Origin: Platynereis dumerilii
Lineage: Eukaryota; Annelida; Polychaeta; Phyllodocida; Nereididae
NCBI GenBank assembly: GCA_026936325.1
Contig: JAPTHN010000115.1
Location: 682,001-746,000, forward strand
Length of the DNA stretch: 64,000 nt
Direction: 5' to 3'
Shown: piece after piece, positions 33,348-45,264 of the stretch
Numbering within the stretch: the first letter of the stretch is position 1
How the letters are laid out: each line of letters begins with the position of its first letter
The notes under the pieces: generated by a model
Seen by the model: the letters and a program-made list of their open reading frames with translations, nothing else
Database searches by the model: none
Told to the model about the DNA's origin: nothing
Made by a program: the position numbers and the translations under genes

Positions 33348-33676
33348 GTATGTACTTAGATGATTTGAAAACCGGCTTGTTCATATATAAATATACATAT
33401 ATTTTGTGAGGTGTAGCATATTGTTAATATTTCAGATTTCGCGCCAGCTGTCATTTCTGTATCATTATATCATTTCATTTTTTGTTTTGTTGTATTTTGC
33501 ATTTAAAAAACTTCTAGTCAATGTCAAATACAACATACTTTTTCAGTAGGCTTACATGTATGTCTTAATATATATTTTTGTAAAATGACTATGGGAAATG
33601 TTGTGCTAAAACTTAACAGTGATCATTGTAAATTCTTAGCCTTACACACTTGGAAATTGAAGGTCTGAAAGGATGG

Positions 33677-33895
33677 TAGGGGGAACCTGGGCACACTGGG
33701 ATGCTTTGCACATTTAATGATTTTACTCAATGATGACAACTTCAGCAAATCAGAAATTTGCATAAATATCACCCATGCTATTGAGCTTAAATTCAAGGCA
33801 TATGAGATTAGACTGAACACACTCTTTTGCAGCCAGACAGCCAAATATGACTTGATCATAACTGTCCCAATGTGCTCTGAACCTTGGGTACATGG
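33677..33895. mobile_element. Possible MITE in intron 1 of copy 3
   Basis: Imperfect inverted ends: CCTGGGCACACTGGGATG near 33,687 and CCCAATGTGCTCTGAACC near 33,867. No coding frame. The ends are not sharp. Confidence 0.35.
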
Positions 33896-34338
33896 GATAT
33901 TCATAGGAATACCATTTTGACACTCTGTATGCAGTAGATATTATTATCAGAAGTGTGTAAGACTATATTCAGTGCAAAAATCCCTTGTATTGTCAACAGT
34001 CAGTAACTTTAAACAGAAACATTTGACATAAACTATCCTGGGTGCGGCAATCATTGTAAGTAACACTCAGTGCTATGCAATAAATTTGTTCATAAAGCAT
34101 GGAGGTCCACTACACCTCAATTCACTCTTGCCTTTATACCTATTGCGTGCTGTCCCATGATGTGTTGGATATGATCTACTAGTTTGAAAGATCTGCTTGT
34201 TTGAAAAAAAAAAATTACTGAACCAGAAGCAGTGGTAATGAGATTTATGTTTCTAAGCTGGAAGATGCTTGAAAGGGCTGGAAGCTTGTCTTGAAAATTA
34301 ATCTTACAAAAAAAACTTGTTTTGTAGGGTATATCACC

Positions 34339-37300
34339 ATGACAATGAGGAGTCTGGTTCTTCTTGGGCATCTAGTATTCCTGACTGGCTTCGTTAGTGA
34401 GACAGGAGCGTCTATGTATGAGAACAAAAGTGCTGGCCTGACTTCCGTGCCGAACAATATCCCTGTGAACTCTACAGTGGTGATTCTCAACGACAATAAT
34501 TTGACAACCATAACCAATGCAGAATTCTCAGTCATGACCCAATTGACAACCCTTCAGTTAAGACAGAACAACATCAGTAGAATTGCTCTAGATGCCTTTG
34601 ACAACACAATTCTGCAAGATCTAGACCTCCGATCCAACCCAATCAAAACTGTCCCATTTTTTGCTGGAATTGACGGCACCCTGAAGTACCTCTATATGCA
34701 GGATTGTCAGATTTCTAATCGTACATGGGATAACATTGTGCACTATTCCAGACTTGTCACACTTGAACTGGAAAGCAACCAAATCACATCAATACCAAAT
34801 GTGACTAAATCTTCCCAAACCTTGAACAGACTGAACTTGAAGTCTAACAACATAGAAGTACTCGATGCATCAAAACTGGATGGATTTAACTCAATTGCCT
34901 ATGTCAGATTAGATTCTAATGGAATGAAACAGATTAATGGTGTTCCAAAGTGGCCAAATCTATATACAATTCACCTGAAAAATAACTTATTAAATCACTT
35001 TCCAAACATATCTTACTGGCCGAGATTGCAGGTTATTTCCCTGAATAACAACAAGATGCAGAGCAGTGCAAATAATGCCTCCATGACCTTCCTGTCATTT
35101 CTGAGGTCCATTGGTCCTTCAGTTACACTTGTGGAATTAAGGGGAAATAAAATATTTGGCGATATACCGGCAGATACCTTAACTCATGCAACAGGAATGA
35201 GAAATTTATGGATGGATAACAATGAAATTACTAGTTTCGACATGAGTAACATCAAGTACATGCCTCAGCTTGTGACCCTACGAATCTCATTGAACAAGCT
35301 GACAATGATTGGAAATGCCTACGCTCACTGCCGTGGTGCAGCTTGTACAAGCCTGAACATCAATGTCAAAGGCAACCCAATTCCTTGTGATAAAAACATG
35401 TGTTGGGCAAAGATGAACACTGCAATTACAGTGGAACGGGATCAATGCTCTGGAAAAATCTGGAACGATGTGTCACTGGATGACCTGCTATGTCCCCAAA
35501 GTAAGTTAACTTTTCATTGTTTACTGTTTCAGTGCTAGAGGCAGGGAGAGCATTGATCTAGTGGTAGTGTGCTAGGCTGCCAATTGCTGGGTCCTGGGCT
35601 TATGTTGAATGGCTGTTTCAATCATTATTCATCTCATTTCCATATCCTCCTCCTGTCCTAATTAGCCTACCAAGTGCATGAATACAGGACATGAAGCCTC
35701 AATCATCAATCCATCCATGAATGCCAGAGGCAGATGTAATGATGAGATGTTAGGTTGTGAGTCCACACCAAGGTACTCCCTAGGGTGCCAATGAAATGCA
35801 TTGGAAAAATCAAAATAGAGAAATGTCAAGGTGTTACCCCCTGAACTTTTTCCTTTTGATCTTAGGATCACCTGTGCCAAATCTCATGAAAACAAATAGA
35901 TTTTTAGAGGTTGCTCAACAGCATTGAAGTTCATAATGTAAATCCAAAGGGGTTCGGAGTTGAAAATTCACTTACGGGTTCCAGTAGATACACCAAAATG
36001 AAAATGTATTGGATTTAGTACTCCCTGTTCCCAAGTGTGGGGTATTTTACTTGCACAGAACAATGATTACAAGACCCCTTCAACTTAATGTCAAATACCA
36101 TTGACAGAATATAGTTCCAGTTTGGATTCAAACCCATGACCCCAGAAACCATTGGTTGCTCACACAAGCATTCTTGGCCATTAGGCAACGGGGGAAATAA
36201 CAAGAAATTATTTTTAAAAAAAGAATTGTAGGGACCTAGTATTAAATATGAGGTTCTTCGAAGACCTGTCTATGTATCTGCTGTTACATCTACCTCCAAT
36301 GTACCGTTCCTATAACTGTGATTTAACAAACCTACCTACAATGTTACCTCATGATTAGGCATGCCTAAATTCAAGTGTTGGAATCACAGATACCAAACCA
36401 GGCAATGAGCCTTTTACATTATCTGTCATGAACATTAAATTTCTATTTCTATAACAATTAATTCTGACTTGCATATTTGGATTGTTACCCTTTCCATGTG
36501 CTTATGAACATTAGAGCAGTTGTGGGAAGTTGAATATTTGAGTATTTTGACACTTACTCATAAATACTCCATTAGAACGTGTCCACAACTCAATAAGAAC
36601 GCTGTCCACAACTCAATAAGAACGCTGTCCACAACTCAATAAGAACGCGTACCCTCAAGTAGAACACCACAGCAGTACACATAAATCGATGACACATAGC
36701 ACTTGGCTGATTATTTTTGTCTCAGTAGTAAGGGACCTTCCATGTCAATTACTTCCTAATTTGGAGTATGCAACACAGATCTGAGATGGTCCCTACAAAA
36801 ATCATACAGTGTATATATGGTGTCATCACTTTCAATATATGTTTATATGATGTAGTCATAATCCTCATTTCTGATTGATTTTTATGAACGCAGGTCCATG
36901 TCACATAACAATACATTTGAAGAGCAAGATATGAATTTTTATAATATATCCATTTGGCATTACCATCAAATTGTAAGATATTGAGAAAAAACTTATCAAA
37001 AAAAGAATTAATCATCATTATTAATTTTTTTTCCTTAATTACATTTGACATATACTTCCCATCAAATTTTCCAATACATTTCAAAATACAATCTTTCCAT
37101 ATTTTACCACTGAACAGTTTAATAAAAATATACATTCTCATTGCATCTTCTGTAAAAATATTCTGACACATTTGAATAATGAAATAATTTTTATTAAAAA
37201 ACTGCACTCAACGATAAGGCCACTATTCATAAAGTAATCTCGGGAATAATGATCCATGAATATGTGACCTGAGCATTATGGAAGAAAAGCTTTGAAGCTA

Positions 37301-37945
37301 TTTTGTGATAAAACTAATAAAACAATCAAGAACATGAGTATTGTTAAAATTTTAGGGGAAACAATTGAAGGTCAAAGTCATGCTAAGGTCAGACATAATT
37401 GATATTTAGCTTCTTGGATTGCACCACCGGACCGTTTGTTTTCATCTTGCGGAAAAAAAATTGAGTTTACTAACAATCTTCATTGAATTGACATTATAAA
37501 ACATTGAAATTATACTTTTTTTTGTCCAACCGATCTACTGATCTGGATGTAATAAAGCTAAAGTGCAATCATGTTTGTCTGATTGTGGATATAATTGTCT
37601 GATTTCCTTTGCTTGTCCAGATTTGTCTTGTATTTATGATTGCATGACTCACACCCCTTCCAAAAATAAATACAAAAATCTATTCTACCCATTTTTTATA
37701 TTCCAGGTGAAGAAATCATGAAACTGGCCAGAAAACAGGGACACAGTGCAATGTTTCATCAGAAATATGAATTTCTGGATCAAATGTTTGACTACAAGAA
37801 AACTGAACTGGGTGAAATGAGCCTCATGACCTGCAGTGGGACGTGTCTAAAAACAGAAAACTGTCATTACTTCAAATACGGAAATGATACAAAGGATTTT
37901 AGTTTCTCTGAAATCAAGGACTGCACTATTTGGACACATTTATAA
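34339..37945 (+). CDS. Secreted LRR-PAN/apple domain protein, copy 3 (shorter, intact)
   Basis: Coding exons 34,339-35,500 (exon from 34,328 after TTTTGTAG; donor CAAA before GTAAGT) and 37,707-37,945 (after TATTCCAG), phase 1, 466 residues. Signal peptide LVLLGHLVFLTGFVSETGAS, then LRRs, the cysteine cap (HCRGAAC, NPIPCDKNMCW, RDQC, LLCP) and the PAN-like domain (MTCSGTCLKTENCHYFKYG). Compared with copies 1 and 5 it lacks about 62 residues (about three LRRs) between NKMQSS and FLSFLRSIGPS, removed in frame, so the solenoid is shorter. The PAN exon is the most diverged of the family, with the first Cys replaced (HSAMFHQ where others have CTALIN). Introns hold SINEs and other repeats. Confidence 0.82.
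35545..35735 (+). mobile_element. SINE in intron 2 of copy 3
   Basis: Head TCTAGTGGTAGTGTGC (A-box-like), body CCAATTGCTGGGTCCTGG, and tail CAAGTGCATGAATACAGG with CATCAATCCATCC. The same family is at 53.88/55.0 kb and as a fragment at 8.8 kb. Confidence 0.65.
35782..35960 (+). mobile_element. Diverged relative of the fold-back element arm
   Basis: AGGGTGCCAATG, GTTACCCCCTGAACTTTTTCC and TTTTTAGAGGTTGCTCAACA follow the order of the left arm of the 2,182-3,597 element (GTACCCCCTAAC, TTTAGAGGTGGCTCATCA). Only one arm is present. Confidence 0.55.
36020..36192 (-). mobile_element. Old tRNA-derived SINE fragment
   Basis: On the minus strand GGTTTGAATCC is a good B-box and GCCTAATGGCC precedes it. 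Decayed body; not a tRNA gene. Confidence 0.4.
36573..36655. repeat. Tandem repeat, about 26 bp, 3 copies
   Basis: Three copies of GTCCACAACTCAATAAGAAC with a short linker. Confidence 0.85.
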
Positions 37946-37971
37946 GCCAAGGCAATGATGGATCAAAGCGA

Positions 37972-37977
37972 AATAAA
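37972..37977 (+). promoter_or_regulatory. Poly(A) signal of LRR-PAN copy 3
   Basis: AATAAA 27 nt after the stop codon. Confidence 0.5.
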
Positions 37978-37979
37978 TT

Positions 37980-40570
37980 GGTGCATAAGGAATTGGTTAA
38001 TGTTGGCCATTGGGTAGGGGTTTACCGTATGTACTATTTGCCGAACCGGGTCCGACATGATTATAATTCAGTGACATGATTATAATTCAGGGGCATGGTT
38101 TCATTCTTTGAAACTTTCTGACACTTGTCCTTACATTAATAACCTTATGAGTTTCAGATGTAAGTATGTCTGACCAATCTAGCTGTACTACGCTATAGAA
38201 TTGATAGAATTATCAAGTTCACTTAATGGGGTACACCTGTAGGTCATGGTCATCACATGTGAATTTTGTTCAATTTCTAAAAGTCACTTTCGGAGCTAAA
38301 TCTTATCTAAATTGTTGCATCCAAGTACTAACAACCAAGCAAGTAGCCCTGTCTGTGTCCACAAGAATTAGACCAAGAGCTATGACTTTCTTTATACATA
38401 CTTGGGTGTTTTGGTATACCTTATGAGGCAAGCCACACTGTTGAACCAGCTGTGCTACTTTTAAGGCAGTTACCGTTAAAACAACAAAAAACAACAGTTT
38501 TCTACCATATTTCTGTGATATTGCTTAATACTAATGATATAAAGAGAATGTTCTACTCCAAGTTTAATGAATGTGATACACAATTAGCTAGTCAGATTTT
38601 AGAATTGAGAGGTCTAACAGTACCTGGTTTTAGCAATGATGAACTTTATACCGTTTTTAACTTTTTGTGTACTAACTGATTTGTTTTTATTTGTGGTTGT
38701 ACACTGTTAAGTTTTTATCTACTTAATTTTATTTTTTACCTGTATACCAAATTGTAATATTTGTGTATGAATAAATGATTTATATATATATAAAAAGACA
38801 CTTTTTCGTATCCATTATGGTAGCTGCCAATTATAGTGATGCAGCAGGTTTTACAGTGTATGTTCTGCTGTCCAATGACCTTGGCAAAAACATCAATATC
38901 ATCTGCCTTACACAACTTTCTGAATAAAATGTCACTTTATCCATTAACCTTATGTATATGTACAAGTTGCAAGAGCTGGAATTACGAAGATCTATAAAAT
39001 TGTTAGACAAGTACATTTACATATGTATTGGCTTTATATATCATTAAAAGTTGGGCCCAGTGGTTTATTGATTTCAAATAACAAAACACACTTACCTTAA
39101 ATGGTACGTCTTTATCACATGCTTTGGAAACATGTTGCTAATCAGGCCCCCTCCAATTTTACATTGAAGCTTCTAGTAATCCTAAGTTAAACAATCCAGA
39201 AAAGTTCCCTAACCAATTTGAATTGCTTTCAATCATCAATGAGAACAAAAATCTGCAAAAAAGTAACTGAGATGACATCTAAGCAGATCCAAATATACAT
39301 CATACAGCATGTTGTGCTGGTATACACTTGACCCCAAGTCATTCAATATTGTGGAAGTGGACAGCTTTGAAACCAGTACACAGCTCAAACTGTGTCAGTA
39401 CACAGAGGCATGGACAACCAACAAGAGCTTTTGTGGAGAGAACATGCCACTGAGCCTTTTCTTTGACACCCACTCAGTGTTAACACAGAGTCTGTCACAT
39501 CTCCATTGACCCTGGGACCTGAGCACATATGTAGAGGTGACAACACATTGATTCAGAAGCTGTCCTTTACAGCTGATGCTGTACTGTTGAGAAAATTGGT
39601 ATTTGCACAAAAGTTGCTTCTGTTACGTTTCAAATTTGTAGAATCGATCTAGGCACCGAAATGGATCAATAGGTTTGGCCAACCTTCCTACAATTTCTGT
39701 GGTAAGAGGTTCTTCTGCCTGTCAACCCTTCTCATTTAGTTGATTCTGCGTACGTTTTGCTGCTTATTTTCTAGCAACTATCCCCCTAAAAAACTCCCTT
39801 ATTTTACTGCTTTTAATCGTGTCAATGATGAATTCCTCATTTCACTTTGTCTTGAAACCAGATCATACACATTTCAACATGCAATTTTGATATTAACTAA
39901 TGGTAGTATATTTTATGAATCTGAAATCAATGCCAATGGTACCTATGTCTTTGCCATAGACCTTTGATAGAATTCTAAATACAAACAAAGAAGAAATAAT
40001 CAAAGAGACAAATAAACAGATGATTAAAGGCGTGCATTTTGCATTTGTTTGTTCATCAATAATACCATCCTCAAAGCCTGCCAATTGAAATGTGTTTATA
40101 ACACAAATCATTTGTTTCGCTTTTTTCATTGGTATCCTAATGTAACAGTGTGATGGAATCATTAACAACAGGAAATTAATTTCCTCTGTGGAGATCAGTA
40201 ACAGACATCACACCTTAATTGATTGATTAAATATTTAATGCCAAAGAATGGCATTGGTGTATGGAAAACTCATAGATCTGGCAACCATGATGTAAATTAA
40301 TGGATTGTCTGCATGAGAATCATTTACTTGATCTTGGATGACACTGAACTTGTGTGCAAAATGCTCAGTTGACAACTAATTTTAATCAAAATAAAATGTC
40401 AAATATGAAAGGATTGAGAAATGGGTTTATATAATAAGCACAAAAAGCATCAACATCAGGTCGGTAAAGATTTGCAATATGTTAAAACAGAGGGGTTGTT
40501 TTTGGCTTGATTTGGACTGATTAGTTTATCTTCCAGCTTTTGATATGGATATACAAAGTTTTTCTCTGTA
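37980..40570. other. Intergenic; possible LINE 3' fragment at 38.55-38.79 kb
   Basis: A frame ending at 38,679 reads MFYSKFNECDTQLASQIL ... LYTVFNFLCTN and is followed by an AT-rich tail with AATAAATGATTTATATATA, like a LINE 3' end, but I could not match it. The rest shows nothing I can support. Confidence 0.35.
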
Positions 40571-40955
40571 CAGTTCAACCCAAAATAAAGCATGACTACC
40601 CCAGCAGGAAGCAAGAATCAGCCACTATTTAACCCTTTCACACATTTTGGCTACCTCTGAATCACTTCCTACCTTTACCACTTGAAATTACATTTTAAAA
40701 TTATATTAAAATAACATTTAAACAACCCCAATTCAAACTCCATCACCCCCTTTGAATTTGATTTCTTTGATATTGTGCCCTTTGCTAATTGCAATTGTAT
40801 TGGTAGCTCACTTAATAGAGTTTTTAACATGAGCTAAGGGTGTTGTAAGGAGTCAAATGTAATAGTAAGGAGATTTGGGGTGGACTGGAGAAAGGAGGTA
40901 GGTAAGCAGAGGAATTCTGACAGAACATTTTCTTACATTATTTTGGGTTGTACTG
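40571..40955 (+). mobile_element. TA-flanked MITE, copy 1
   Basis: Ends CAGTTCAACCCAAAATAAAG and TTTTGGGTTGTACTG are inverted repeats with TA on both sides. The interior (CCCCAGCAGGAAG, CCCTTTCACAC, GGAGATTTGGGG) matches the element at 53,074-53,444 in the opposite orientation. Confidence 0.75.
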
Positions 40956-41679
40956 TATATGTTACCAACTGGAAGTCTTATATCGATGGACAGATGTTCC
41001 AGTCTTCGGAATTGAATTGACAGGACAGATGTGACTACGCTATTGGACTTGTATAGAGACAACCCATACTACATCCAGCTCTGCCGGGGTGTGTCCATAG
41101 CAAGGCAAGTGTAGTTTGAAGATTTGCTCATCTTAAAATTCAGAAGGGAGTGTTTGCCAGTCAGAGATTTCACATCTACCGAAGGAAGCTGGATAAAGAA
41201 GTGCATAGCACCAGACCTCTTTGCCAATTCGCATAGATCTGTAAATCACCTGGTGCGGTGTGATACTCACTTTTCCCAAATATAGTGTAATTTGAATGTT
41301 CTTTTTTGTTTCGAGTAAGGGTAAATAATTATTTTAAAACTTAATGCCGTGTATCAGAACTACTTGTTATAGATGGCGCTATAAGCCTATGTGTAGCTGA
41401 GTGTCAAGCTACCTGTAACAACTGAGACATACATGCTTTCACAGCTTAATACAATGATTCATTTGGACAACTCATAGCCTTAAGCCAACAAAGTCTGAAA
41501 AGTGTGCACTTTCTTAGACAGCTCAAAATATCGCTTAAAAAACACAGTTTCCAAATATTTGAGTCTGCAGGTGAAGGTATAGTTTCATTTGATTAAGGGC
41601 CCAGAGGCCCCAAACTGTACCTGTCTCTCAGTGCCTCCACTAACAGTGGAGGGACAGACTGAAATGGGAAAAGGCAATA
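40956..41679. other. Intergenic, nothing recognised
   Basis: No protein-like frame or sharp repeat. Confidence 0.4.
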
Positions 41680-42519
41680 TTATATAGTTGTAACTTTTTA
41701 CTTTCAGCGAACAAAGTTTGCAGAAGGTATTGTTATCACTTGTAGCTCGACTCCTATGTACATGGATACAGTTTTTTACACATATGGCCTATAAGGTCTA
41801 CTTCTGCCTTTTGAAAAGTCTAATAGAAAAATTAGATAATTTTTGAAATATTGAAAATATAATTATTTTTTTTTGTGGCCAAAGACTCAGTCACTATTGC
41901 ATTTAGATGGATAAGGTTTGGTTCACATATGGCTTATATGGTCTAGTTGTGTGTTTTCATGGTCTGACAAATAGAAATTCAATACTTTTTGATATATTGA
42001 GAAAAAATATTAATTTTTTTTTTCATATAGGAGCCGAAACTTGCCCATGATTTCATTTATACAGCAATGACCTTTTCTACCCATATCGCCTATGCAATGT
42101 AGCAGTGATTTTTGATGTGTATTTAACACTTTTTGAATTATTGGAATAACTTGAGAAAATTTAACAGCTCCATATTTTTTGGTTTCCAACCAACAGCTCA
42201 TAACCTGCATTACATGCATGAAACTGTGCCATAATATATTAGTACGAAAGTAAGTCCGAATAAAGACATTGTTTGTGTATAATATTTCGACCTTTATTTG
42301 GTCATCTTCAGGTACAGAACGAAAGGAATGTTAAGATATTTTAAGAAGAAGGTTATCACACAGAAAACAAAAACAAACATACATGAAAAACTGTGAAAAC
42401 AAATGATGGGTTACAGAAATTATTAGGGGAAACTGTTAATTACCTAAACAAAACAGACTCTTTAGAGGCTTTTATTCCATGATTAAGGGTTGGGCATGCT
42501 TTTTGATGGCCAAAGCTTC

Positions 42520-43559
42520 TTTAAACATAGGCTGCGCAGCAGCAAACCTTCAGCGAAAGACATCTGTAAAGTCATAAAAGCGATGTTCACAAATTGGTAT
42601 AATGCAATCGTGGCCAAATCTTGGCCTGAAATTATCTATATACCCGCTGCCCTACCATCTGCCCGCCTGCCTGCCAGGGTATGTAAAACCATGGAAAGGC
42701 TGAACTAGACAAATTTACACATATTATGTTGCAGTTTCATACATGTACAGGGAATAGGTTATGAGCTGTGGGTCGAAAACCAATAAGTATATTGATTTAT
42801 ATTTTTAAAATTTTTTCTAAATATTTAAAAAGTGTTAAAACTACCTATCATATGAGACCAGTGAAAGATCTGTATAGGCAATATGTGGATGAATTTTTGT
42901 CAAGGTACATCCAAGAGAGGCTAAGTTTTGGGCCAGAAACCAAAAATTATAATTTGCAATATATTTTGTCAATATTTCAAAAGTATAGAATGACCATGAA
43001 TCACACCATCAAAAGGCACAACAGCATCATATAGGTGATATGTGCATGAAATGTCATCCATGTACATGCAATACTGGGCAAGTTTTGGGCCAGAAATGAA
43101 AAAAAATTGTTTTTAATATTTTTTCTCATTATTTCAAAAACTATAGAATACCCATCAATCAGACCATCAAAAGGCACAATTGGACCACATAGGCTATATG
43201 TGTACCAAATTTCATCCATGTACATGCGATAGTGACCGAGTCTTGATCCGGAAACGAAAAAAATAATTTTTTATGCTTTTGTTGAATATTTCAAAAAGTA
43301 TGGATTATCCATCAATCAGACCATCAAAAGGCACAACCAGACCATATGGGCTATATGTGTACCAAATTTCATCTATGTACATGCAATAGGGCCCGAGTTC
43401 TGGCCCGGAAACTATCTATCCGCCCGCCACCCGACCGCCCGACCGCCCGACCGCCCGACAGCCCGGACGCCCGCCCGGCGGACGGACAACATTTTACCAA
43501 AGTGATTACAATACCTTCTTCGAACTTCCTTCATTGAAGGTAAAAAGGAGCAGTGACTA
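42520..43559 (-). mobile_element. Module-type element B inside the Penelope-like element
   Basis: Minus-strand order: CACTGCTCCTTTTTACCTTC (43,55x), GTTCGAAGAAGGTATTG, a GC-rich block of GGGCGGTC repeats (43,42-43,48 kb), five modules of about 160 bp with landmarks near 43,39, 43,23, 43,07, 42,91 and 42,77 kb, then CCCTGGCAGGCAGG and the right end CGCTGAAGGTTTGCTGCTGC at 42.53 kb. It splits the endonuclease coding region of its host element. Confidence 0.7.
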
Positions 43560-43820
43560 ATGTCTGGCACTGTCAATGATTTTTGTGTTTGCAAAGATAG
43601 TGCCAATAGTTACCACAAAGTTTATCTGGAAGCCCAAGAGGTCATGTACATGTTTGAAATTAACACAGTTTTGAACATGGTTAAATATTTCACTGTTACC
43701 TTTAGAGTGTTCATCGGTTCTAGTTATAAGATTTCTAAAAGTTTTTCCAATATAGCTAGCTGAACCTGGGCATTGAAATTTGTATACAACAGAACTTCTT
43801 GTAATCTTTAGTAATAACAT
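43557..43820 (-). pseudogene. GIY-YIG endonuclease part of the Penelope-like element
   Basis: VVYKFQCPGSASYIGKTFRN matches the GIY-YIG nuclease core of Penelope-like elements (YK...YIGKT.R), followed by the EHSKGNSEIFNHVQNC zinc/helix region and IIDSAR. The C-terminal end lies beyond the inserted element B. Fragment of a retroelement, not a host gene. Confidence 0.75.
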
Positions 43821-44564
43821 CTTTAGTATCAGTGAATAGGGCCACTTTAGTGGTTTGCCAGAGAAACTGAAATTAGACAGGCTTAGTTAGACATGCACAA
43901 ATACGTTTTGTGCATTTCTTGGATACAATTTCACCTTGTCTACCAATGTACGGGAGGGTCATGAAAATTTTAATGGTTTGAGGGGGTTGTTGTTTTGGGC
44001 CATACACTGGAGTGAAACATTTGATTAATTTATTAAAGGATGATTTTGAGTAGCCATTCCATGACATAAAAAGTTTAATTTTTCTAAGTTCGCATCCCAA
44101 AGCATAACTATTAGAGCAGATTTTTAAGCCCTGGACACCAAAGCTCTGACCCAGGCTGTCTTAGTGAACCAATGTTCCCAACTGTCACTGTGAAAATACT
44201 GACCAGTATGTGTGGATTTTCTGAATACTGTGGTGCAGCCCGACTTTTAAAACAAGAATATCAAGAGAATGGACATCATTAGTAAATTCATCTCTCGTAA
44301 ATTTAAGTTGGGAGTTGAATGAATTAAGAAGTACCATAATATGCGCAAATTAGTCTAATAAGGCCTTACCCTGGTTTTACAAACCCTGGCAAGCAGATGG
44401 GCAGATGGCAGGGCAGCGGGCAAATACAGATAATTGAAGGCTTCGACTTGACCCTAATGCATGCCTATATACAATTTGGTAAACACCCCATTTTATGTTG
44501 TAATTGTCCTCTTCAAAAGGTATTATTCGCTGAAGGTTTGCTGCTATGCTGCCTATGTTTATAA

Positions 44565-45155
44565 GAGCTCATGAAGTTGACATTTTAAAAACATTACAAA
44601 GGTAGAAACAGGCACGTCAGTAAGTCCGAGCAATAAAACATCCATGTATGAGGTCGTAAAAATATGTTTATAACATATCTTGACATATAAGACGAATTGC
44701 ATGTAGACAGGCTCATGAATAGATTTTTTTACTTAAAAAGAGCTAATGGGAGCCACAGAAATGGTATACGAGTGTCTCAGGGTAGAGTTTCAGAATTAGC
44801 ACCTTTTAAACAATGAAACTGAGTAAAATATTAAAACGCCACCAGGGTACATGTGTTCTTGACTTTAAACACACTGGCACTGGAAAGTGTTTCCAATTTT
44901 TGGCTGGAAAAGCAATATGCACTACTATTATAATTATGAACAAATTTTCTTTGTTTCAAAAGCTCTGAGTTTTTGCATTGACTGATACTCAGCATTTATG
45001 TGTAGTAAAATTGTTAATATGCACACACATACTTTTTTTTCAAAGCTTTTTATTACAATTCTGAAACCTAAAAGGTTAAGTGTATTCCATACATTAGGTA
45101 TTTTTCCAAAATGTCTTATTGATTTGACATTTGCGAATAGGAGCTTCCTTTCAAT
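44565..45155 (+). repeat. 5' flank of copy 4, duplicated with that of copy 2
   Basis: Matches 20.3-21.45 kb in blocks (TAAAACATCCATGTATGAGG, AGCCACAGAAATGG). Nearer the exon, ATGTCTTATTGATTTGACAT at 45,111 matches the region upstream of the copy 5 exon on the minus strand. Confidence 0.55.
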
Positions 45156-45159
45156 TCAG

Positions 45160-45264
45160 GCTGACTATCACTGTCAGATCACAACTTGAAAGACAGAAGA
45201 GCAGACCACTTTTGAGATATTGTTTCGTGCCTCCTTGGATTTCTTCACATAGCAAATTTCACAG
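45160..45264 (+). other. Upstream exon of LRR-PAN copy 4
   Basis: Bounded by TTCAATTCAG and the donor CACAG before GTAGGT. Contains a hydrophobic frame DIVSCLLGFLHIANFTG nearly identical to that of copy 5. Unlike the other copies it is out of phase with the LRR exon, whose pre-ATG part has 12 instead of 11 nt. Confidence 0.5.

Larger units (their letters stand above)
42241..44333 (-). mobile_element. Penelope-like retroelement fragment
   Basis: On the minus strand: a decayed region around 44.3-44.1 kb, then MSWNGYSKSSFNKLIKCF and TLPYIGRQGEIVSKK, the usual segment before the endonuclease, then the GIY-YIG endonuclease, and finally the tail reading EALAIKKHAQPL. The tail sequence CTGAAGATGACC ... 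GGTCGAAATATT near 42.27-42.31 kb is common at this place in the family. Flanked by CCATAATAT repeats, and itself interrupted by module element B. Truncated at its 5' side and broken in several places; an old copy. Confidence 0.75.
41680..44560 (+). mobile_element. Module-type element A, split by a Penelope-like insertion
   Basis: Left end near TTTTTACTTTCAGCGAAC (41,688), then about four modules of 136-161 bp up to 42,240. The element resumes at about 44,334 (CATAATATGCGCAAATTAG) and ends GCTGAAGGTTTGCTGCTATG at about 44,555. The uninterrupted order is confirmed by copy B, where the matching parts are contiguous. CCATAATAT occurs on both sides of the insertion, consistent with its target duplication. 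Left and right ends share an inverted TTCAGCGAA core. No transposase is visible. Confidence 0.7.

Noticed and set aside
36749-37207. 152-codon minus-strand frame in the intron of copy 3
   Set aside because: AT-driven composition (Ile, Lys, Phe, Asn) with no domain; likely chance in a low-GC intron.
42260-42330. Hammerhead ribozyme in the tail of the Penelope-like element
   Set aside because: CTGAAGA and GAAA core-like words flank a GACC/GGTC stem, but I could not pair stem I or find a convincing cleavage site.
43412-43490. GC-rich CCCGACCGCC repeats as a CpG-island promoter
   Set aside because: Part of module element B, with the same block shortened in copy C; not beside a gene start.
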